Source of the DNA: Acidimicrobiaceae bacterium
GTDB taxonomy: Bacteria; Actinomycetota; Acidimicrobiia; Acidimicrobiales; Ilumatobacteraceae
Reading direction: 5' to 3'
Length of the DNA stretch: 17,027 bases
Assembly: GCA_006515795.1 (NCBI GenBank)
Contig: VFMC01000072.1
Span: 10,158-27,184, forward strand
Position numbers and translations under genes: made by a program. Positions within the stretch are counted from its first letter, which is position 1, and each line of letters begins with the position of its first letter. This document shows positions 1 to 7,600 of this stretch, piece by piece. The notes below the pieces were generated by a model. The model was not told the origin of the DNA. It worked only from the letters and a program-made list of their open reading frames with translations, and did not search any database.

Positions 1-1087
1 GATCATCGCCTGCCCATGCGCGCTCGGCATCGCCACCCCGGCAGCGTTGATGGTCGGCGTCGGCAAGGGTGCCGAGGCCGGCATCCTCATCCGCGGCGCG
101 GAGTACCTCGAACAAGCCTTGCGGCTCACCACCGTGGTGTTCGACAAGACCGGCACCCTCACTCGGGGGGAGCCGGCCGTCACCGACATCGTCCCGCTCG
201 GTGACGGCGACGCCCGACGCAGCCCCGAAGCCCTCCTCGCGCTGGCTGCCGTCGCCGAGAGGCGCAGCGAGCACCCACTCGGTCAGGCGATCGTCCGGCG
301 CGCCGCGATGACCGAGACCCCGATGGTCGAGGCCGGCGAGTTCAGCGCCACCCCCGGATCTGGCGTGCGCGTGGTCACCGACGGTTCCGTGGTGCTGCTC
401 GGAAACCGGCGGCTCATGTTCAGCGAACATGTCGTTGTCGCTGCCGAGGTCGAGGCTCGGCTCGAGTCGTTCGAACGCGACGGCAAGACGGCGATGCTCG
501 TCGCTGTCGACGGACGACTCGCTGGGATCATCGCCGTGGCCGACACGATCAAGGACGGCGCGGCCGAGGCCGTCTCGGCACTCCGCAAGGAACGGGTTCA
601 GGTCGTGATGCTCACCGGCGACAACGAGCACACGGCACAGGCCATCGCCAGGCAGGTCGGCATCGATCGGGTCATCGCCAACGTGCTCCCCAACGAAAAG
701 GCGGGCGAGATCCAACGGCTCCGTGACACCGGCGAGATCGTCGCAATGGTCGGCGATGGCGTCAATGATGCGCCGGCGCTCGCAACCGCGCACATCGGCA
801 TCGCCCTCGGGTCGGGCTCGGACGTGGCCAAGGAAACCGGCGGCCTGGTCCTGATCCGCGACGATGTACGCGACGTTGCTGTGGCCATTCGGCTCAGCCG
901 AGCCACGATGCACAAGATCCGCCAAAACCTGTTCTGGGCGTTCGTCTACAACGCCGCAGCCATTCCCATCGCCGCGGCCGGACTCCTGAACCCGATCATC
1001 GCCGCCGCGGCCATGGCACTGTCGAGTTTGTCGGTCATCGCCAACTCGGCCATGCTCAGGCGCCTACGGATGGAGATCCGAGCATGA
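1..1087 (+). CDS. copA: Cu+-exporting P-type ATPase, 3' part (CopA-like)
   Basis: The gene enters from the left edge in the frame that begins at base 2, so only about 361 residues are present; the metal-binding N-terminus, first membrane segments and actuator domain lie outside. Visible order: the TM6 metal site CPC (residues 4-6), the phosphorylation motif DKTGT (Asp48), the SEHP nucleotide-binding motif, the hinge motif GDGVNDAP, then two C-terminal membrane segments carrying YN and MALSS. The set CPC + YN + MxxSS is the signature of Cu+ (P1B-1) ATPases, which export monovalent copper (or silver) from the cytoplasm using ATP. The stop codon overlaps the next start (ATGA, 1084-1087), indicating one operon with the universal stress gene. 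Family assignment is secure; copper specificity follows from the motifs, not from experiment. Confidence 0.95.
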   Translation, partial: IIACPCALGIATPAALMVGVGKGAEAGILIRGAEYLEQALRLTTVVFDKTGTLTRGEPAVTDIVPLGDGDARRSPEALLALAAVAERRSEHPLGQAIVRRAAMTETPMVEAGEFSATPGSGVRVVTDGSVVLLGNRRLMFSEHVVVAAEVEARLESFERDGKTAMLVAVDGRLAGIIAVADTIKDGAAEAVSALRKERVQVVMLTGDNEHTAQAIARQVGIDRVIANVLPNEKAGEIQRLRDTGEIVAMVGDGVNDAPALATAHIGIALGSGSDVAKETGGLVLIRDDVRDVAVAIRLSRATMHKIRQNLFWAFVYNAAAIPIAAAGLLNPIIAAAAMALSSLSVIANSAMLRRLRMEIRA

Positions 1088-1785
1088 CCGCCTCGCACCA
1101 TCGCCCGGAGCGGATCGCCGTTGGCATCGACGGCTCGGTCGCGTCCCATGCCGCACTGCGGTGGGCAGTCGACCATGCCCGACCGGACGACACCGTCACG
1201 CTCATCCACGCGTGGCAGCCCTCCCCGATCACAATCGAAGCCAGGTCGGCCGACCGGGACGACGACTCCGCCGCGCACAGGCTCGTGAACCACGAGTTGG
1301 CCCGAATCGAGGCCCTTCCCCGCGACCCTGGGGTCGCCCTGGTCGGCGCCGTCGTTCACGGCGACCCCCGCGACTGCCTGAGCGACATCGCCGGCGAAGC
1401 CGACCTCGTCGTCATCGGCGCCGGTGGGCACGGCAGCGTGGTCGGCGCACTGCTCGGCTCGGTCAGCCGGCATCTCGCTCACCACGTGCAGGTACCACTC
1501 GTCAGCGTCCCCGCCCCGCCAGGCGACAGACCACCGCCCATCCCACCCACACGCAGACGTTCCGATCGCGCCGCTGACGTCGGCGAGGCTTTCGATCTCG
1601 CCACGCAGCATCCGCCACGGAGCGATCGCCGCCGCGGCTATGTCGATCTTCTACATCGTCGTAGTCAGCGTTGCTTCTGGTTCGTGGGCTCACCTCGCCG
1701 ACCAGATCCGACAGGACTGGTACTTCCTGGCAGCCATCGTGATCGGCTTCGGCACGCAGGTAACCCTCGCCTCCGAACTGCGTAG
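1084..1785 (+). CDS. Universal stress protein (UspA family) with anomalous C-terminal tail
   Basis: Residues 9-145 form a complete USP domain: a first strand IAVGIDGS with the nucleotide-contacting Asp, and an ATP-binding signature around residues 112-126 (IGAGGHGSVVGALLGS, the G-2x-G-9x-G-S/T pattern). Such proteins bind ATP and modulate stress tolerance in the cytoplasm. The start codon overlaps the ATPase stop (ATGA), so the two are probably co-translated. The oddity is the tail. USP proteins normally end soon after the last strand (VPLVSVPAP, about residue 145), but here the frame continues about 90 Arg/Pro-rich residues into the next gene's coding region. That tail looks like an out-of-frame reading of the membrane-protein gene. 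I infer an indel or lost stop between roughly 1510 and 1640. Confidence 0.85.
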   Translation: MTASHHRPERIAVGIDGSVASHAALRWAVDHARPDDTVTLIHAWQPSPITIEARSADRDDDSAAHRLVNHELARIEALPRDPGVALVGAVVHGDPRDCLSDIAGEADLVVIGAGGHGSVVGALLGSVSRHLAHHVQVPLVSVPAPPGDRPPPIPPTRRRSDRAADVGEAFDLATQHPPRSDRRRGYVDLLHRRSQRCFWFVGSPRRPDPTGLVLPGSHRDRLRHAGNPRLRTA

Positions 1786-2044
1786 GCGTCACCGCCTCGC
1801 CCACGGCGCAGCGGTCACAGGAGGGGTCGGTGCCGGGGCGTCGACGGCCGGCATGGTTGCGTGCTGCGCCCACCACCTCGCCGACCTGTTCCCGATCATC
1901 GGTGCCGCGAGCGCGGCCGGGTTCCTCACCGACTACCGAGTCCCGTTCATGCTCGTCGGCATCGGCATCAACGCCGTCGCGGTGATCGTCACCGCCCGCA
2001 GGCTCCGCAGCCTGACCGCCGCCGGCGCGGCAGAGGCGGTGTGA
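1640..2044 (+). CDS. Small membrane protein with CCAHH motif, putative metal-related
   Basis: From the ATG at 1640 this gives 134 residues with about four hydrophobic segments: a shortened first one, one near DWYFLAAIVIGFG, one around the motif MVACCAHHLAD, and a last one (PFMLVGIGINAVAVIV). The adjacent Cys-Cys and His-His pairs inside a membrane segment are typical of metal-ligand sites, and the gene sits between a copper ATPase/USP pair and a lipoprotein/ABC exporter, so a role in metal handling is a reasonable inference. I recognise the CCAHH pattern as recurring in actinobacterial metal loci but cannot name a family. The start is doubtful: the frame is open upstream to 1424, no Shine-Dalgarno precedes 1640, and the ATG falls inside the first hydrophobic stretch. 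The true N-terminus was probably about 25-30 residues longer and may be damaged. Confidence 0.75.
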   Translation: MSIFYIVVVSVASGSWAHLADQIRQDWYFLAAIVIGFGTQVTLASELRRRHRLAHGAAVTGGVGAGASTAGMVACCAHHLADLFPIIGAASAAGFLTDYRVPFMLVGIGINAVAVIVTARRLRSLTAAGAAEAV

Positions 2045-2046
2045 TC

Positions 2047-2469
2047 ATGCGACGCTCACACCTGCTCGCACTGGCTTTCGCGCTGACCGCGGCGGGGGTC
2101 ATCGCCGGTTGCAGCAGCTCCGATTCGACGGCCCCGGTGTCGTCAGTGCTCCCCTCGCGCACGGTCGATGCCGGTGCGGTCGAGGTCGTGATCACTCCGA
2201 CACGGCTCGACGCCGACGGCGCCATCTTCGCCATCGTCCTCGACACCCACTCGGTCGATCTATCGCTCGATCTCAGCGCCTCCGCGGTACTCGTCGTCGG
2301 CGACGCCACATGGACCGCCGCCGAGTGGACCGGCTCCGAGCAGGGCGGTCACCACCGTGAGGGCGAGCTCCGGTTCGACGCCGAGGGACCCCTCGCCGGC
2401 ACCGCCCTGCTGACCATCTCGGGGCTGCCCTCACCTGTCGAGGTCAGCTGGGACGTTGGAGGAGGCTGA
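2047..2469 (+). CDS. Putative lipoprotein of the metal/ABC cassette
   Basis: This encodes 140 residues beginning MRRSHLLALAFALTAAG, a classical signal peptide followed by a lipobox (VIAGC, Cys about residue 22) and a Ser-rich linker. It is expected to be lipid-anchored on the outer face of the membrane. The mature part (about 110 residues) is predicted to be mostly beta-strand and carries recognisable patches, DTHSVDLSLDL and GGHHREGELRF; the paired His could bind metal. I do not recognise a named family. The start ATG follows the previous stop by 2 bases (TGATCATG), and its end is 1 base before the next gene's GTG, so it is within the operon. It could be the extracytoplasmic partner of the FtsX-type ABC exporter that follows; that is inference from position. 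Confidence 0.8.
   Translation: MRRSHLLALAFALTAAGVIAGCSSSDSTAPVSSVLPSRTVDAGAVEVVITPTRLDADGAIFAIVLDTHSVDLSLDLSASAVLVVGDATWTAAEWTGSEQGGHHREGELRFDAEGPLAGTALLTISGLPSPVEVSWDVGGG
2458..2464 (+). promoter_or_regulatory. Ribosome binding site fixing the GTG start of the first permease
   Basis: GGAGGAGG-like purine run ending 6 bases before the GTG at 2471, overlapping the end of the lipoprotein gene. The alternative TTG at 2456 lies upstream of this site and has no spacing to it, so GTG 2471 is preferred. Its predicted product starts MNRRVPLARRN, matching the MPSVSLARRN start of the paralogue downstream. Confidence 0.7.
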
Positions 2470-2470
2470 C

Positions 2471-3568
2471 GTGAACCGACGTGTTCCCCTCGCCCGCCGC
2501 AACATGCTCGCCGACCCTCGGCGCCTCACCGCCGGGGCCGTCACGGTCGGGCTGGCGATCATGCTGATCCTTCTGCTCGACGGCCTCTGGACCGGGATCA
2601 CGCAGAGCGTCACCACTTACGAGGACAACGTCGGCGCCGATCTCTACGTGGCGCAGCCGGGGACCCGCAACTTCTTCGGCGCCGTTTCGCAGATCCCCCG
2701 TTCGACCGTCGGCGAGATCCGACAACAGCCCGATGTCGAGTGGGCGTCACCCGTACGAAGCTTCCTCGCGATCGTCAGCCTCCACGACAGCAAGGTTCCC
2801 ACCTCGGTCATCGGCTGGGAAGCCGGACAACGCGGCGGCCCTTGGGAGATCGCTGAGGGACGGGCACCCGAAGCCGACGACGAGATCGCCATCGGGCAAG
2901 TCATGGCTGACCGGCACGAGCTGGACGTGGGCGAGCCACTCGACATCATGGGCTCCACCTTCCGGATCGTGGGTACCAGCAGCGACACCTTCATGCTGTC
3001 GTTCGTCTTCATGACCCATGCCGCGACCGACACCCTCCTCGGCTCGCCCGACACGACCAGCTTCGTGCTCGTCGGAACCGACAGGCCTGGCGCGGTCCGC
3101 GCTGCCCTGGCAACGAGTGGCCTCGCGGTGCACGACCGCGACGAGCTCGGTGCCAACGACGTCTCCGTGATGACCCGGGCCTACGCGGTGCCGGTGGGAG
3201 TGATGCGGGGCGTCGCGTTCCTGATCGGGATAACCGTGATCGCGCTCAGCGTGTACACCGCGATGATGGACCGCCGCCGCGAGTACGGGATCGTCAAGGC
3301 GATGGGCGCAACCCGACGCCATTTGCTCGGTCTCGCCCTGCGCCAGACGCTGATCGTGGCGGGCTCGGGTTTCGTCGCCGGCACCCTGCTCTTCGTCGTC
3401 GCTCGGGGCCTCATCACATCCGTTCGTCCACAGTTCACCGTGGTGCTCACCGCGGCGGCCGTGGCCAGGGCGATCGCCGCGGCCGTGCTGATGGCGGTCC
3501 TGGCGTCACTGGTCCCCGCCCATCGACTCGCCCGACTCGAGCCAGCCACCGCATACAGAGGCGGTTGA
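2471..3568 (+). CDS. ABC transporter permease, FtsX/MacB type (intact copy)
   Basis: The product has 365 residues. An N-terminal membrane segment (about residues 22-42) is followed by a large extracytoplasmic domain of about 200 residues (MacB periplasmic-core-like) and then three C-terminal membrane segments forming an FtsX domain, including the cytoplasmic loop pattern RRREYGIVKAMGA between the first two. This topology is that of type VII ABC permeases (MacB, HrtB, DevC), which couple cytoplasmic ATP hydrolysis to movement of the extracytoplasmic domain rather than classic through-membrane transport. It precedes a paralogous permease by 2 bases and an ATPase of the matching subfamily, so the complex is probably a heterodimer of two permeases plus two ATPases. 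The substrate is not readable; location in a metal cassette suggests metal, haem or toxic-compound export. Confidence 0.9.
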   Translation: MNRRVPLARRNMLADPRRLTAGAVTVGLAIMLILLLDGLWTGITQSVTTYEDNVGADLYVAQPGTRNFFGAVSQIPRSTVGEIRQQPDVEWASPVRSFLAIVSLHDSKVPTSVIGWEAGQRGGPWEIAEGRAPEADDEIAIGQVMADRHELDVGEPLDIMGSTFRIVGTSSDTFMLSFVFMTHAATDTLLGSPDTTSFVLVGTDRPGAVRAALATSGLAVHDRDELGANDVSVMTRAYAVPVGVMRGVAFLIGITVIALSVYTAMMDRRREYGIVKAMGATRRHLLGLALRQTLIVAGSGFVAGTLLFVVARGLITSVRPQFTVVLTAAAVARAIAAAVLMAVLASLVPAHRLARLEPATAYRGG

Positions 3569-3570
3569 TC

Positions 3571-4612
3571 ATGCCCAGCGTCTCTCTCGCCCGCAGGAAC
3601 CTCTTCCAGGACCGCCGTCGCGCCGGCCTGGCGATCGTCGGCGTCTCGGCCGCGTTCGTGCTCGTCCTGGTACTCGACGGCATCTTCGCACGTCACCACG
3701 ATGCACATGACCGCCTCGGCCCTCGCGCCCGGCCTGGTCGACGACGTCAGCGCCGTCGATGGCGTCGCATGGGCGGAGGGCCTGCGCTACACCACGGGCA
3801 CCGTCGAATCGGACAAGAACAGCTTGCTCACCTACGTGCTCGGCTACGACACCACCACTGGCCGCGGGGGCCCCAGGTCCCTGGCCGCCGGCCGCGCACC
3901 CACCAGCGGGGAGGCTGTGCTCGACGTCGTCGCTGCCGACGAGTTGGGGGTCGGCGTAGGCGACCCCGTGACCCTCCTCGGCCGCTCCTTCGCAATCAGC
4001 GGCCTGTCGACGAACGGGACCTACATCGCCAACACCACTGCGTTCGTCACCACCACCGACTTCGCCGCGATTCGCGGACCGACCTACGCCTACATCCTGG
4101 TCGGCACGCGAGACGGCACTTCACCGGCGGCCCTGCGACAGCGCATCGCCTCCGCGTTGCCCGACACGACGGTGATGACTCGCGCCGACTTCGCTCGACA
4201 AGAAGCCAACGTCGTCCGTTCGATGGCCGCCGACGTGATGGCGATCATGTCGACGATCGGTTTCCTCATCGCACTCGCACTGATCGGGCTCACCCTGTTC
4301 ACCGCCACCATCGCCAAGCAGCGCGAGTTCGGCATCCTCAAAGCCATCGGCGCCGGCCGTGCCCAGCTCGCCACCGTCGTGCTCACCCAAGCAGCGTGGA
4401 CGGTCGCCATCGCGCTCGGGCTGGCGATCGTCTTGGCGATCGGGATCGGGGCGACTCTCGAGGCGCTCACCGCGAACCTGGCGGTCGACATCGAACCGAG
4501 CTCCGTAGCCCGCACCGCGGTCGGCGCAGCCTTCGTCGCAGGCGTCGCCGCGCTCCTCCCTCTCCACCGCGTAGCCAAGGTGGACCCCGCCACCGCGTTC
4601 CGAATGCCATGA
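3571..4612 (+). pseudogene. ABC transporter permease, FtsX/MacB type, broken by an internal deletion
   Basis: The start MPSVSLARRNLFQ at 3571 and first membrane segment (to LVLDGIFA, base 3690) are in one frame. From 3692 the similarity continues one base out of phase (VTTMHMTASALAPG) to the stop at 4612, giving the extracytoplasmic domain and the three-segment FtsX domain (AKQREFGILKAIGAG). Compared with the intact paralogue next door, about 22 residues that join the membrane segment to the extracytoplasmic domain (from the Gly after LDGLWT to VAQPG) are absent at the junction. The span is 1042 bp, whereas a gene of the expected length would be about 1110 bp, so the loss is about 68 bp. Both parts are otherwise well preserved, so the event is recent or an assembly loss. 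As written, only the fragment from ATG 3701 could be translated, without its first membrane segment. Confidence 0.8.
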
Positions 4613-4613
4613 C

Positions 4614-5465
4614 ATGAACAGCCCCGCGATCAGCGTTCACCACCTCACCAAGACCTTCGGCGAGGGTCGCATCGCTGTGCACGCCGTCCGCGACGTCGAC
4701 CTCGATGTCGAACCCGGAGAGGTCGTCCTCATCATGGGCCCGTCAGGCAGCGGCAAGACGACCCTGCTGCTCATGCTCGGGGCCATGCTGCGCCCCACCG
4801 CCGGATCGATCATGATCAACGGCATCGAACTCACCAGCACGCCGGAAAGACAGCTCCCCGCGCTTCGCGCCCACCACCTCGGCTTCGTCTTTCAGGACTT
4901 CAACCTGCTGTCAGCGCTCACCGCGCTCGAGAACGTCGAGCTCGCGTGCAACCTCGCCGGAACAAGCGGACGACCCGCCGAAGATCGCGCCATCGAGCTC
5001 CTCCGCCACGTTGGGCTCGGCGAAAGGCTCCACTTCCGCCCCGACCAACTGTCTGGCGGCGAGAAGCAACGCGTCGCCATCGCCCGGGCGCTCGCCAACC
5101 GGCCAACCCTCCTCCTCGCCGACGAACCGACCGCCAACCTCGACTCCAGTCACGGCCGCGACATAGCCAGACTTCTCCTACAGCTCGCCCGCGAACAGCG
5201 TTGCAGCATCGTCATCGTGAGTCACGACGACCGTCTCCGCGAGATCGCCGACCGGACGCTGTGGCTCGCGGACGGGGCGTTCCGCGAGCTCGACACCATG
5301 GTGGTCGACCCGGTCTGCGCAATGAACGTGCGCCCCGGCGACATCACACCGCACTACCTGTACGGCGGCACCACCCATTGGTTCTGCTCGCAGGCATGCC
5401 GGAACGACTTCGCCGAGCACCCCGAGAGCTACCTGCGAGGGGCAGGGCAGGCGCAGAGGTGCTGA
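4614..5465 (+). CDS. ABC transporter ATPase fused to a C-terminal YHS metal-binding domain
   Basis: Residues 1-225 are a MacB/LolD-type ATPase: Walker A GPSGSGKT (42-49), Q-loop Gln94, signature LSGGE (146-150), Walker B LLLADE (166-171) and H-loop His204. It energises the two FtsX-type permeases encoded immediately upstream. After RELDT the frame continues without a break into a YHS domain (about 229-276): VDPVCAM (Cys235) and HWFCSQACRNDF (Cys258, Cys262), followed by HPESYL. YHS domains occur in heavy-metal ATPases and metal-linked oxygenases and are thought to bind metal through these Cys. LolD/MacB ATPases are usually about 220-240 residues without this extension. The start is 1 base after the previous stop, and the end overlaps the MFS gene by 7 bases. 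A metal-sensing or metal-loading role for the tail is inference. Confidence 0.92.
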   Translation: MNSPAISVHHLTKTFGEGRIAVHAVRDVDLDVEPGEVVLIMGPSGSGKTTLLLMLGAMLRPTAGSIMINGIELTSTPERQLPALRAHHLGFVFQDFNLLSALTALENVELACNLAGTSGRPAEDRAIELLRHVGLGERLHFRPDQLSGGEKQRVAIARALANRPTLLLADEPTANLDSSHGRDIARLLLQLAREQRCSIVIVSHDDRLREIADRTLWLADGAFRELDTMVVDPVCAMNVRPGDITPHYLYGGTTHWFCSQACRNDFAEHPESYLRGAGQAQRC

Positions 5466-6655
5466 GCCTCACCCGGCGCAATCCGGAGTTCCGGCGCCTC
5501 TTCCTCGCCCACACCGTGTCGCGATCGGGCGATGCCTTCAACACGGTCGCTCTCGTCGTGCTCGTGTTCGAACTGACCGGCTCCGGTCGCGGCGTCGCCG
5601 CGGTCGCCATGTTCGAGGTCTTGCCGGTCTTGTTGATCGGGCCGATCGCGGGCTTTGCTGCAGACAAGGTCTCTCGACGACACCTCATGGTCGGAGCGGA
5701 TCTCGTCCGCGCCGGCGCAGCCGCGGCCCTACTGCTGGCTGCCGCGTCGCTACCGGCGGTTTTCGCTGTAGCCCTCGTGCTCAGCGCCGCGGCGGTGGTG
5801 TTCAATCCGGCCGCTTCGTCGTTGGTCGCCGATGTCGTCGACAGCAACGATCTGATCACCGCGAACAGCGCGCTGTGGAGTGCCGCTGTGGTCGCTCAGG
5901 TCATCTTCGCCCCCCTCGCCGGGGTAGTGATCGCGGCCAGCGACGTTCGCACCGCGTTCGCCATCAACTCGGCCACGTTCGTCGTTTCGGCCGCACTGCT
6001 CATCGGCCTCCGCTCCGGCAGAGCACCGGCGACCATCGAGGCACTGGGTTGGTCCGGTGCGCTTGGTGGGGTCCGCGTCGTGCGCAGGCACCCGCTCTTG
6101 CGCCGGCTGCTGATCGTGCAGGTCCTGGCTGCACTGTCGGCCGGCGCGACGAGCGGCCTGTTGGTCGTGCTCGCCCAGCAACGCCTCGGCGTGGGTCCCG
6201 GCGGCTTCGGGCTCCTGCTGGCAGCAATCGGTGTTGGCGCGGCCATGGGCCCGGTTCTGCTGCGACGATTCATCAAAGTCGGCGATCGACGGTGGCTCTT
6301 CGGCCCGTACCTCCTGCGGGGCGGGGTGGACGTCGCCCTCGCTACGGTCACCAGCCCGGCGATCGCAGGGTCGGCTCTGGTCGTCTACGGCGTGTCAACC
6401 TCGACCGGCATGGTTGCCTATCAGTCGACAGTCCAGGGCGCCGTGCCCGCGGAGATCCGCGGAAGGTCCCTCGCCTTGTTCGACGTCGCGTGGAACGGTG
6501 CACGCCTGGTGTCACTCGCCGCAGGCGGCATCATCGCCGACGCCGTCGATGTCCGGTGGGTGTACTTCGGCGCCGCCGGCCTGCTGTTCGCGGCAGCCCT
6601 GGTGGGCTTCGCTGCTCCTCTCGACACGCACCAACGCCAGTTCTCAAGCCGGTGA
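5459..6655 (+). CDS. MFS transporter (MFS_3 / EntS-like exporter)
   Basis: The product is 398 residues, almost entirely hydrophobic, with about 11-12 membrane segments. The loop between segments 2 and 3 carries the MFS pattern GFAADKVSRRHLMV, and a second charged loop (VPAEIRGRSLALFD) appears in the second half. Overall length and motif spacing resemble the EntS/MFS_3 exporters, which use the proton gradient to expel siderophores or drugs from the cytoplasm. The start is GTG 5459, overlapping the ABC-YHS stop by 7 bases (GTGCTGA), with purine-rich GCAGAG just upstream; the downstream fit MLSLTRRNPEFRRLFLAH is typical of the family. It closes the plus-strand operon and converges with the DUF4349 gene, overlapping it by 12 bases. 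The substrate is unknown; co-operonic genes suggest stress or metal-linked export. Confidence 0.88.
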   Translation: MLSLTRRNPEFRRLFLAHTVSRSGDAFNTVALVVLVFELTGSGRGVAAVAMFEVLPVLLIGPIAGFAADKVSRRHLMVGADLVRAGAAAALLLAAASLPAVFAVALVLSAAAVVFNPAASSLVADVVDSNDLITANSALWSAAVVAQVIFAPLAGVVIAASDVRTAFAINSATFVVSAALLIGLRSGRAPATIEALGWSGALGGVRVVRRHPLLRRLLIVQVLAALSAGATSGLLVVLAQQRLGVGPGGFGLLLAAIGVGAAMGPVLLRRFIKVGDRRWLFGPYLLRGGVDVALATVTSPAIAGSALVVYGVSTSTGMVAYQSTVQGAVPAEIRGRSLALFDVAWNGARLVSLAAGGIIADAVDVRWVYFGAAGLLFAAALVGFAAPLDTHQRQFSSR

Positions 6656-7600
6656 ACCATCAACATCAGGTCTACCGTCGACTGCTGCTGGTGGGTCGCC
6701 GACGCTGCCGTCGGGCGGTGTCGCCGACGTTGGCTCCACCACACGAGTGCTCCGCCGAAGGATTCGCCTCGCCGCGAACAGCAAGAGCACCAAGGCGACG
6801 GCGACCGGAGCGAACGGCAGTGAGAATCCGATGACGGTCGTTGCCGCGGTGGCCAGCCCTCTTACCGCGTCCACTCCACGATCGAATCCGAAGGTGAACC
6901 CCCGATCGTCGTCGGCACTGCCCGCGGGCACACCGGAGGTGGTGAGCTGGACCTCCAGCGTCGCATAGCTGACCTGATCATCGAGCCCGCGCTGTTGCGC
7001 CCGGAGCTGCTCGAGAGCGGTCTCGCGATCGGTCAGTTCGGTTTCGAGGCGGGCGAGGTCCTCCACGTTCTCGGCTCTTGAAAGGAAGGTGTTGAGCCGT
7101 TCGATGCTGATCTCCAATGCGGCACCGCGCGCCTCGAGATCGACGACTTGGGCGGTGACGTCTTCGGTGTTGGCCCGCTGCGACAGGAGGGTTCCTGCAG
7201 CTCCGGCCGCGGCGACCGCCTCGTCGTAACGTTCTGCCGGAACACGAAACGTCAGGTACGCCGACGGCCGATCAGAGTCGAGGGCGATGTCGCTGGCGGC
7301 GAGATAGCCCCCGACGGTGCGGATCTGCTGGCGCACCGCGTCGGCCGCTTGGCGCACGTCGTCGACCCGTACGGAGACCACACCGGTGACGATGATCGCC
7401 CGGCCTTCCGGCAGATCGCCGACGTCCTCCCCGGGTGGAGCACCTCCGGTCACGGCGCCTGGAACTTCGACGGTACCGAGGGTCGCACTTTGCTCGCTAC
7501 CGGCGTCGTCGCCGCAGGCCACGAACAGCGACAGCATCAAGCCGACAGCGAAGGCACCGGTGCGCACGCCGGACATCGTTATACAGAATCTCGTCGGCAT
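6644..7600 (-). CDS. DUF4349 family lipoprotein
   Basis: The product has 318 residues if started at the ATG overlapping the upstream stop (TGATG at 7598-7602), which I favour because it implies translational coupling to the MerB-like gene. An internal ATG at 7576 (MSGVRTGAF) is the alternative. An N-terminal signal with a lipobox-like FVAC (Cys29) is followed by a low-complexity linker. A DUF4349 domain comes next: an alpha/beta part (IIVTGVVSVRVDD, YLTFRVPAERYDEAV), then a long coiled-coil around residues 150-205 (RLNTFLSRAENVEDLARLE) and beta strands (VSYATLEVQL). Near residues 250-280 there is a C-terminal membrane segment and a basic cytoplasmic tail. Such proteins are membrane-anchored and of unknown function. 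Its 3' end overlaps the converging MFS gene by 12 bp, and no terminator is visible there. Confidence 0.88.
   Translation of the reverse strand: MPTRFCITMSGVRTGAFAVGLMLSLFVACGDDAGSEQSATLGTVEVPGAVTGGAPPGEDVGDLPEGRAIIVTGVVSVRVDDVRQAADAVRQQIRTVGGYLAASDIALDSDRPSAYLTFRVPAERYDEAVAAAGAAGTLLSQRANTEDVTAQVVDLEARGAALEISIERLNTFLSRAENVEDLARLETELTDRETALEQLRAQQRGLDDQVSYATLEVQLTTSGVPAGSADDDRGFTFGFDRGVDAVRGLATAATTVIGFSLPFAPVAVALVLLLFAARRILRRSTRVVEPTSATPPDGSVGDPPAAVDGRPDVDGSPA

Noticed and set aside
3685..3701. Programmed ribosomal frameshift in the second permease
   Set aside because: No slippery heptamer is visible, and a simple shift would still leave about 22 residues missing relative to the paralogue; a deletion explains both facts.
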